Of a stretch of DNA of 64,000 bases, positions 57,823-64,000 are shown piece after piece (the stretch's first letter is position 1; the number at the start of each line of letters is the position of its first letter). A model generated the notes under the pieces. That model ran no database searches. It worked only from the letters and a program-made list of their open reading frames with translations, and was not told the origin of the DNA. Source of the DNA: Komagataeibacter xylinus (lineage in GTDB: Bacteria > Pseudomonadota > Alphaproteobacteria > Acetobacterales > Acetobacteraceae); contig NZ_CP041348.1 of NCBI RefSeq assembly GCF_009834365.1, forward strand, positions 3,199,001 through 3,263,000, written 5' to 3'. A program made the translations under genes and the position numbers.

Positions 57823-58299
57823 TCATGGAACAACGGGGCCTCCTGCCTTTATGCGGGCGGCCAGATCATCCCACATGCGCTGGGTGGCGAGATTGATGTC
57901 GTTAGAGACCGCAAAGGGCGACTGGCTGCGCGACAGGATGGACAGGCCCATCCGCTCCCCGATCACGAACTGCCCACGCGAGAACAGCATGACCGAAATC
58001 GACCCCTGCTGCCCCTGCCCGATGGGGCGGATGACCGACACCCGCAGGTGCGGGGCAGGCTGCGCGATGTTGAGAAAGGCCGCATGCACATCCGGCGCCG
58101 TGGGGCAGGCCACGCTGCGCAGCACCGCCTGACGCAGAACGGAATGGGGATAGCCGCCATACAACCCATCGACATGCAACCTGATGCCTGCCGCCTGCCC
58201 TGCGCAGATCAGGTCCGTCTTCGCTGCCGCAGGCGCGGTCCATCCCCACGCCATGAAGGACGCAAGCAGAACCGGAAGATAACGTAGCTTTACGCGCAT
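57823..58299 (-). CDS. Small exported protein heading the metal efflux operon
   Basis: A 158-residue protein with a signal peptide (LPVLLASFMAWGWTAPAAA-K). The mature part has cysteines in DLICAGQ and RSVACPTAPD that may pair in the periplasm. It is first of six overlapping or close genes for metal efflux, so a periplasmic accessory or sensor role is plausible, but no metal motif stands out and the family is unknown to me. Confidence 0.6.
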   Translation of the reverse strand: MRVKLRYLPVLLASFMAWGWTAPAAAKTDLICAGQAAGIRLHVDGLYGGYPHSVLRQAVLRSVACPTAPDVHAAFLNIAQPAPHLRVSVIRPIGQGQQGSISVMLFSRGQFVIGERMGLSILSRSQSPFAVSNDINLATQRMWDDLAARIKAGGPVVP

Positions 58300-58330
58300 G
58301 ATGGCCTGTCAGGCTCCCTCTGTCGGTCAA

Positions 58331-58345
58331 CGGTGCCGGGCACCG
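58331..58345. promoter_or_regulatory. Perfect 15-base dyad before the efflux operon
   Basis: CGGTGCC-G-GGCACCG lies 32 bases before the first gene of the efflux operon. It could be an operator or a leader hairpin. OmpR-type regulators more often use direct repeats, so it need not be the site of the adjacent regulator. Confidence 0.35.
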
Positions 58346-58542
58346 GGCAGGACAGGTTTAGGGCGCGAAGCTGACGTGAACCTGAACGCGGACTGACAGA
58401 AGCACAATGCGGGGCCAGCCCTGCCGCGCCCCTGAAAGCAGCGGTCAAGGCGGTTGCTACTTTCATTAAAGGCAGGCAGAAGCCTGTAATCGTGGCGGAC
58501 AGGCAGGTGCCGGTCGCAGGCAGCGTTTCCTTTTAGGGCAGA

Positions 58543-59007
58543 TTACAGCCCCAGAGCGGACAGCCCCGGATGATCATCAGGGCGGCAACCGTGAGGCCAG
58601 TGAAACAGCCGGTCCTGTGATGTAATCGGCAGGTCGTTGATGGATGCGAAGCGGGACTGCATCAGCCCCTCCGCATCGAATTCCCACAACTCGTTGCCAT
58701 AGGACCGGAACCACGCGCCCGTGCCATCATGCCACTCATAGGCAAAGCGGACGGCCATGCGATTGTTCCGAAAACCCCAGAGTTCCTTGATCAGGCGGTA
58801 ATCGTGTTCCCGGTTCCATTTGCGGCTCAGGAACGAGATGATGGCCTCGCGCCCATGAATGAATTCCGTGCGGTTGCGCCACTGGCTGTCTGGTGTATAG
58901 GCCTGCGCCACCTGCGTGGGGTTCTGGCTGTTCCAGGCATCTTCAGCAAGCCGGACCTTGAGGGCCGCGGTCTGCGCGTCGAATGGCGGCAAGGGGGGAC
59001 GTGACAT
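58543..59007 (-). CDS. DUF1348 / SnoaL-like protein
   Basis: A 154-residue protein of the NTF2-like superfamily. DUF1348 features include [42 protein letters not shown] and [21 protein letters not shown] (in parts). Function in this family is not established. ATG 59007 gives the usual start; the upstream extension is not conserved-looking. It is divergent from the GlxA-type regulator gene 99 bases away. Confidence 0.85.
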   Translation of the reverse strand: MSRPPLPPFDAQTAALKVRLAEDAWNSQNPTQVAQAYTPDSQWRNRTEFIHGREAIISFLSRKWNREHDYRLIKELWGFRNNRMAVRFAYEWHDGTGAWFRSYGNELWEFDAEGLMQSRFASINDLPITSQDRLFHWPHGCRPDDHPGLSALGL

Positions 59008-59105
59008 GCAGAAACTCCTTATATGCAATACAAAAACAGGCGTGTGAGAGGAGTGTGGTTCCTGAACCGCATTGACGAAATGACAATGATCCCTCATTTC
59101 AGGCC

Positions 59106-60047
59106 ATGACCCGTGCCATCGGCTTTGTGCTCTATCCCGATTTCCAGTTGCTTGACCTGTCCGGGCCCGCCACGGCGTTCGAGCTTGCCGGGCGTATCAG
59201 CGGGCAGGAACATGAGCTCAAAATGCTCTCAAGCCATGGTGGGCTGGTGCAGTCATCTGCCAAAATTGCCGTGCAGACTTTGCCGCTCGATGCTGCAGGC
59301 ATGTTTGACACCCTCATCACCGTTGGCGGCGAAGGACACGGCACGGCCATGCACTGCCCTGCCCTGCGCGCCTTCCTTCAACGCCACAGCAGCCGCACGC
59401 GCCGCATGTGCAGTGTGTGCTCCGGGGCGTTCGTGCTGGCTGCCGCAGGCCTGCTGCAGGGCCGGCGCGTGACCACGCATTGGCAGCAGGCGCAGAAATT
59501 CAGCCAAATGTTTGCCGATATCAGGCTCGAGCCTGATGCCATTTTCATCCATGACGGGCCTGTGTGGACCTCGGCTGGCATCAGTGCAGGCATTGACCTT
59601 GCCCTGGCACTGATAACGCAGGACCATGGGGAAGATATCGCCCGCCAGACCGCCCGGCAGATGGTTGTGTTCCATCGCCGCCCCGGCGGGCAATCACAGT
59701 TTTCGGCCCTGCTGGAAATGGGAGGAGGTGCGGCGCGCTTTGATGCCCTGCTGGGCTGGATACGCGCCCATCTGTCGCAACGCCTGACCATAGAGGTGCT
59801 GGCAGAGCGGATGGCCATGAGCCCGCGCCATTTTTCCCGCGCCTTTCAGGCCTCTGTCGGAACCAGCCCGGCAAAGGCGGTTGAACGGCTGCGTGTAGAG
59901 GCGGCGCATGAACGGATCGTGCATTCCGCAATGCCCATCGAGGCTGTTGCGACCATCACGGGATTTCATGACCCCGAGCGCATGCGGCGGGCGTTCGTGC
60001 GTGTGTTCGGGTTGCCGCCACAGGCCATCCGTCGCGCGGCACGATGA
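59106..60047 (+). CDS. GlxA-type AraC-family regulator
   Basis: A 313-residue regulator. The N-terminal DJ-1/PfpI-like domain (about 3-190) begins [22 protein letters not shown] and has the Cys elbow [16 protein letters not shown]. The C-terminal AraC DNA-binding domain is at about 215-313 ([21 protein letters not shown], ending PPQAIRR). It may control the divergent DUF1348 gene or the hydrolase behind it. Confidence 0.9.
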   Translation: MTRAIGFVLYPDFQLLDLSGPATAFELAGRISGQEHELKMLSSHGGLVQSSAKIAVQTLPLDAAGMFDTLITVGGEGHGTAMHCPALRAFLQRHSSRTRRMCSVCSGAFVLAAAGLLQGRRVTTHWQQAQKFSQMFADIRLEPDAIFIHDGPVWTSAGISAGIDLALALITQDHGEDIARQTARQMVVFHRRPGGQSQFSALLEMGGGAARFDALLGWIRAHLSQRLTIEVLAERMAMSPRHFSRAFQASVGTSPAKAVERLRVEAAHERIVHSAMPIEAVATITGFHDPERMRRAFVRVFGLPPQAIRRAAR

Positions 60048-60127
60048 CCGGGTTCAGGCAGATGGGCACCCTGCCTGCGCCAGTAATGGCATGACCGCCA
60101 CCTCGACCAGCACGACCGGGAAACCTG

Positions 60128-60961
60128 ATGCGACACGTCCCCCAACTCATGATCGTGATGCTCTCGTGTCTCGCACTTCTGCCAGTCGTGGCGCGCGCGC
60201 ATGACCGTTCCCCTCAGGACATGCCAGCCGTCAGCACGGACAAGGGCCGGAGCGAGCGGATTTTCAGCCTGCCGCTGAGTGATGGGGCGCAATTACGGGT
60301 GCTGTTTGCCACCCCGGCCAGACCGCGGGGAGTGATCATCATGCTACCCGGCGGGGCGGGTGATCTCGGCCTTGAAGCAGATGGCCGCATCCGGCACGGC
60401 GACAATTTTGTCGTGCGCACGCGCGGCCTGTGGAACCAGCGAGGCTATGCCGTGCTCATTCCCGATACGCATGAGCATGCCAGCCTCAGGGGCCAGCGTA
60501 GTTCTCCCGCCTATGCCCGCATTGTTGCGGATCTCATCGCCTTCGCGCACCAGCAGGGGTCTCAAGCTGTTTTTGTGCTTGGCACGAGCCAGGGCAGCAT
60601 CGCGGCCGTCAATGGCGCGGCCCATGCGCCAGCAGGCAGTATTGCCGGTGTCGTGCTGACGGAATCCGTGTCCGTCATGGGGGGCAGCAGGGAAACGGTT
60701 GTCAGCGCTGATCCGCAAAACATACACGCACCCGTTCTTGTCGTGGCCAACCGCAATGACCGGTGCAACGTGGCGCCCCCCCAGGCCGCCCGGCAGATTG
60801 CAGATGCCATGACGGCCAGCCGGGACATACATGTGCTGATGGTGGCGGGTGGCACCACCCGATTAAAAAAAGCCTGCGGCTCACTTACCCCACATGGTTA
60901 TTACGGTATTGAAGCGCAGGTAATTGACGCCATCAGCCAATGGCTCGATACCCACGCCTGA
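60128..60961 (+). CDS. Exported alpha/beta-hydrolase-like protein
   Basis: A 277-residue protein with a signal peptide (MIVMLSCLALLPVVARA-H). It has an alpha/beta-hydrolase pattern: GVIIMLPGGAGDLGL, the nucleophile elbow LGTSQGS, PVLVVANRNDRCN around the acid, and LTPHGYYG for the histidine. A likely periplasmic hydrolase of unknown substrate. The gene follows the GlxA-type regulator by 80 bases on the same strand. Confidence 0.75.
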   Translation: MRHVPQLMIVMLSCLALLPVVARAHDRSPQDMPAVSTDKGRSERIFSLPLSDGAQLRVLFATPARPRGVIIMLPGGAGDLGLEADGRIRHGDNFVVRTRGLWNQRGYAVLIPDTHEHASLRGQRSSPAYARIVADLIAFAHQQGSQAVFVLGTSQGSIAAVNGAAHAPAGSIAGVVLTESVSVMGGSRETVVSADPQNIHAPVLVVANRNDRCNVAPPQAARQIADAMTASRDIHVLMVAGGTTRLKKACGSLTPHGYYGIEAQVIDAISQWLDTHA

Positions 60962-61181
60962 TGCGCCATCCTGGCACTGTAAGTGCTGCCTTTGGAGCAG
61001 CCTGAAAATCATCGGGCCATTTTGGGTTAGGCCTTGATTTCAGGGCGGAATTAACTACTCGAAAAAATGCAGTGCGTCATATGAAATCAGATGCAGAAAA
61101 TGCATGACTGGATTTACCGACAAGCGCTGGTCTTTCATTCTCCAAATCCATATTTGCGCCTGAATAATTTTTTCGTGAGCA

Positions 61182-62087
61182 ATGCGGATGAAAAATACCG
61201 GTCTTTCGGCAGGCATGATGCTGGCGTTTGCGGCATACGCTTCGTTTTCGATCAGTGATGCCTATTCCAAGCTGCTGGCAGGCCGGATCGACCCGTTTGA
61301 GGTCGCGTTTTTTGGCGGTGTCTTTGGCCTGCTGCTCATCCCCTTCATCCGGGGGAAAAACGACTCCTACCGCGACCTGTTCGTGGTCCCTAATCCCATG
61401 ATGTGGCTGGTACGGGCGCTCTCGACCTTTGCCGCCACGGCGGCGAGCGTCGAGGCCTTCATGCTCCTGCCCATGCCGGAAGCCTTTTCGCTCATTTTCC
61501 TCATGCCGCTTTTCGTGACCGTCCTCTCGGTCGTGCTGCTGCGCGAGAAAGTGTCCACGCTGGGGTGGCTATCGGTCATCGTGGGCTTTATCGGCGTGCT
61601 GATCGTGCTGCGGCCCGGCCTGCGCGCATTGCAGTTCGGGCATCTGTGCGCCCTGATCGCGGCAGCCGCCAATGCCGTGGGCGTCATTGCCTACCGCCTG
61701 TCGGGTCGCAACACGCCGCGCCTGTCCATGTTCAGTTCCAGCCTGTGCGGCCCCCTGCTGGGTAACGGCATGCTGATGCTGGCCCATGCAAGCTGGCCGC
61801 AGGGCAGCACAATCTGGATGTTCCTGTTCGGCTATGGCTTCCTGGCCGCACTGGGGCAGTTGCTGATGATGATGTCCGCTACCCGTGCCACGGCCAGCGC
61901 AATCGCCCTGCCGCAATACAGCCAGATGCTGTGGGCCGTGGCCTTCAGTTTCTATGTCTTCCATGAACCGCTTGATAACTGGACCTTTGTGGGCATTGCG
62001 GTCATTACCGCGTCAGGTCTGTTCAAATGGGCCTATCCACGTCTGATCGGCAGGATGGTACCCATGCGGCACCAGCAGGCTGCATAA
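61182..62087 (+). CDS. DMT-superfamily transporter (EamA)
   Basis: A 301-residue inner-membrane protein with ten helices in two EamA halves. ATSVEAF-type VEAFMLLPMPEAFSLIFLMPLFV closes the first half, and SAIALPQYSQMLWAVAFSFYVFHE (in part) lies in the second. Such proteins export amino acids or other metabolites; the substrate is unknown. ATG 61182 or 61188 may start it. Confidence 0.88.
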   Translation: MRMKNTGLSAGMMLAFAAYASFSISDAYSKLLAGRIDPFEVAFFGGVFGLLLIPFIRGKNDSYRDLFVVPNPMMWLVRALSTFAATAASVEAFMLLPMPEAFSLIFLMPLFVTVLSVVLLREKVSTLGWLSVIVGFIGVLIVLRPGLRALQFGHLCALIAAAANAVGVIAYRLSGRNTPRLSMFSSSLCGPLLGNGMLMLAHASWPQGSTIWMFLFGYGFLAALGQLLMMMSATRATASAIALPQYSQMLWAVAFSFYVFHEPLDNWTFVGIAVITASGLFKWAYPRLIGRMVPMRHQQAA

Positions 62088-62125
62088 AAACTGTTTGCAA
62101 ACCACGCATTGATAAAAGCATTTTG

Positions 62126-62160
62126 AATGCCGCCTTTTCTGAGAAAAGGCGGCATTTTTC
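62126..62160 (+). terminator. Strong terminator after the DMT transporter
   Basis: AATGCCGCCTTTTC (62126-62139) pairs exactly with GAAAAGGCGGCATT (62143-62156) around a three-base loop and is followed by TTT. It is related to the GCCGCC hairpin of the dispersed repeat. Confidence 0.8.
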
Positions 62161-62568
62161 ATGATGGCGTGCCAGCCGGGATGCCAGTAAAAAACGGTTG
62201 GCGTGGCAGATGAAGAGGCGCTGGACCTGTGGGCATCTGTGCTTCGGGCAGCCAAGGAGCGGATCGTGCTCCTGTTTACGCAAAAACGTGTCGCAGCTTC
62301 TGCGTGTGCTTTCCCCGATGTCCTGATTGATGACCATGAACCGCGCAGGCCGGGATGATAGCGTGCGAAATTACCCGGCCCGTGACGGCAACAGATGCTT
62401 TCTGGTCATGGGCAATCGGATACCGATGTCTTTCGTGATGTATTAATGTTATTTTATTATGAATTACAGGTTATGAACATAATAATTATGTTAATTCCAT
62501 ACCATTTTCATGGACAGTATCAGTAATGAAAAATATATTATCTAAAGTTATTTTTCAGGTGTTTTTAG
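62161..62568. other. Intergenic region with a possible gene fragment
   Basis: From 62203 to 62358 a GTG-initiated frame of 51 codons reads ADEEALDLWASVLRAAKERI and so on; it has no ribosome site and may be a remnant. From about 62400 the DNA becomes strongly AT-rich, probably holding the promoter of the next gene. Confidence 0.35.
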
Positions 62569-63327
62569 ATGACAAGATATTTTCCGTTTGCTCTGGTTTC
62601 AGTTCTATGTGGCATCTGGCACACATCCGCATGGGCAGGTGAGTGCTATAATCTGGCCAATCACGAACCATCAAAACTGACCGGAACGCTTGAATACGTC
62701 ATGTTTCCCGGGCCGCCAAATTATGAAGACATACAAAAGGGCGATACACCTGAACCCGAATATATATTAAAGCTTCAGGACCCCATATGCATTACTGGCG
62801 ATGATTCTGCTGATCCGAGCAACCATTTTCAGGCCGTACAACTGTCTTCTGAAAAAGAAGAACCATTTCGTGCATTCCTCCATAAAAATGTGACGGTGCA
62901 ACTCACAAACCAGATGGCTGCAGAAACCGGGCACCACCATGAACCACTCGTTGCAACGGTAACTTCCATTGCACCGGCACAGGCAAAGCCCATGGATTTT
63001 ACGGATGAATACGGAACGGCGGCCACGACCATACGGGCCTTCTATACAGCATTGCACGATGCGCAGGGGGCTGATGCCGCAGCCATGGTCATTCCCGAAA
63101 AACGCACTACGGCGGCTTTTTCACCATCAAATCTTACCAGATTTTATGGGAGCCTGACCGACCCGATAAGCGTGCTGGATATTGCACAGGAAAATGACAG
63201 CACTTTTATTGTGCATTATCATTACGTAATAAAGTCCCGGGTTTGCGATGGCAGGGCAACAGTCACAACGACCATGCGCAACGGACAGAATTTTATCCAG
63301 GGCATCCGGGCCATGAATGGCTGCTAG
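62569..63327 (+). CDS. Exported DUF4431-like protein, low G+C
   Basis: A 252-residue protein with a signal peptide (ALVSVLCGIWHTSAWA-G). Residues 40-130 resemble DUF4431: LTGTLEYVMFPGPPNYEDIQ, then YILKLQDPICITGDD. The second half (about 145-250) looks like an NTF2-type fold. G+C is near 43 percent in the part I counted, suggesting acquisition. Its stop codon lies inside the palindromic repeat that starts at 63324. Function unknown. Confidence 0.65.
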   Translation: MTRYFPFALVSVLCGIWHTSAWAGECYNLANHEPSKLTGTLEYVMFPGPPNYEDIQKGDTPEPEYILKLQDPICITGDDSADPSNHFQAVQLSSEKEEPFRAFLHKNVTVQLTNQMAAETGHHHEPLVATVTSIAPAQAKPMDFTDEYGTAATTIRAFYTALHDAQGADAAAMVIPEKRTTAAFSPSNLTRFYGSLTDPISVLDIAQENDSTFIVHYHYVIKSRVCDGRATVTTTMRNGQNFIQGIRAMNGC

Positions 63328-63431
63328 AGCAGATCCTGCTTGAATGCGTGCATTCAAGCAGGTGAAGATGCTCGTAAAAGCAATAAACCAGTGCATTTCC
63401 ACCGAACCGGTTTTCGGTGGAAATGCTCTAG
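63324..63431. repeat. 108-base palindromic repeat (REP/MITE-like)
   Basis: The ends CTAGAGCA (63324-63331) and TGCTCTAG (63424-63431) are exact inverse complements. Inside are two hairpins, CCTGCTTGAATG/CATTCAAGCAGG and TTTCCACCGA/TCGGTGGAAA. It overlaps the stop of the upstream gene. No transposase is encoded. Confidence 0.75.
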
Positions 63432-63489
63432 GCTCAGGACTTATTCTTTGAAACAGAAGATGAATTTTGCTGCGATCTGGATGGCGGAC

Positions 63490-63738
63490 AGGCAGGCTCT
63501 GGTCATCACACACGGCATGCAGCTTCGCGTTAAGACTACTTTTCTTGAGCAGCAAAGGCGCTTTCTTTGATCGACCCGCCTGTTCACTCAAAGCCGCAAA
63601 GATCCGGTCAAAAATGCCCGAGCCGCTCCAGCGGATGAACCAGTTGCGAACCATATGCTCCCGGCACATCCTTCCACTAAAGCCCGTTACGGATCACAGA
63701 CATGATCCCACTGAACATGAGGCGATCATCCACGAGAA
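63490..63738 (-). pseudogene. Remnant of an IS5-family transposase
   Basis: On the minus strand one frame reads VDDRLMFSGIMSVIRNGL, then a stop, then WKDVPGAYG; a second frame continues VRNWFIRWSGSGIFDRIFAAL and, after a gap, LNAKLHAVCD. These are consecutive pieces of IS5-type transposases. The in-frame stop, frameshift and internal deletion make it inactive. No terminal repeats were identified. Confidence 0.7.
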
Positions 63739-63807
63739 CCTGTGAATTACAGAACACCGCACAATGCAATACACCAATATGGCCTGATCCTGGTTCAGGC
63801 CATATGG

Positions 63808-64000
63808 TTATTTCTTTTCAGCCTGACCGGAGACCGCCTGTTCTTCGCATGCCCTGCGCATTGCGGGCATGATCTTGCGGGGCTGCCTGAACCATGTTTC
63901 CAGATCCTTGGGTGCCATGGGTTTGGCGAACAGGTAGCCCTGCATGACATCACAGTGCAGGCTTTCCAGAAGCGCGTATTGTGCTTCCGTCTCCACCCCT
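63808..64000 (-). CDS. C-terminal end of an EAL-domain (cyclic-di-GMP phosphodiesterase) gene
   Basis: The frame is open to the window edge. It reads GVETEAQYALLESLHCDVMQG then YLFAKPM, the last motifs of EAL domains. EAL enzymes cleave cyclic di-GMP, the regulator of cellulose synthesis in acetic acid bacteria. The active-site part lies outside the window, so activity cannot be judged. Confidence 0.8.
   Translation of the reverse strand, partial: GVETEAQYALLESLHCDVMQGYLFAKPMAPKDLETWFRQPRKIMPAMRRACEEQAVSGQAEKK

Noticed and set aside
62203..62358. 51-codon frame after the DMT transporter
   Set aside because: No ribosome site or recognisable family; noted only as a possible fragment.

Overview
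The window looks like chromosomal DNA from a high-G+C alphaproteobacterium, most likely an acetic acid bacterium close to Komagataeibacter or Gluconacetobacter. This rests on the codon use, the gene families, and a dispersed hairpin repeat (GCCGCC..GGCGGC with AAGCTT and AGTTTTT..AAAAACT arms) that I associate with that group; no rRNA or tRNA gene is present to confirm it.

Layout. 1-3065: the tail of a membrane protein, a three-gene PepSY set of the kind that accompanies siderophore receptors, and a glycine-rich secreted protein. 3807-13821: a TonB-dependent receptor, a peptide/nickel-type ABC importer (binding protein, two permeases, a double ATPase), a LysR regulator and a flavin monooxygenase, which together read as import and oxidative breakdown of one unidentified small compound. 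14077-31978: a complete urea module. It holds a nickel permease, the urea ABC transporter urtABCDE, a hybrid histidine kinase fused to an NCS1-type permease, its LuxR-type response regulator, an amide/urea-type porin with a small periplasmic partner, and the urease operon ureDABCEFG. The three promoter regions of this module carry related TGCGTA/TACGCA inverted repeats, which I propose as a shared operator.

32178-39512: a PLP-dependent ammonia-lyase, an aldehyde dehydrogenase, a lower-G+C insert (unknown protein, secreted esterase, aldo/keto reductase) and a second aldo/keto reductase. 39618-45915: a phosphate module with phoU-pstBAC on one strand and a small protein, a PiT transporter and a polyphosphate kinase 2 on the other; no pstS is present. 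46018-50121: a short-chain dehydrogenase, a broken ORF and a TonB siderophore receptor behind a Fur-box-like site. 50323-58299: a six-gene heavy-metal efflux operon (periplasmic protein, outer membrane factor, fusion protein, RND pump, response regulator, sensor kinase). 58543-64000: a DUF1348 protein, a GlxA-type regulator, a hydrolase, a DMT exporter, a low-G+C secreted protein, a palindromic repeat, an IS5-family remnant and the end of an EAL-domain gene.

The theme is nutrient uptake (iron, urea and nickel, phosphate, probably an organic sulfur or nitrogen compound) plus metal resistance. The most interesting part is the urea module: the sensor is itself a transporter-like protein, and the proposed operators tie transport, porin and enzyme genes together.
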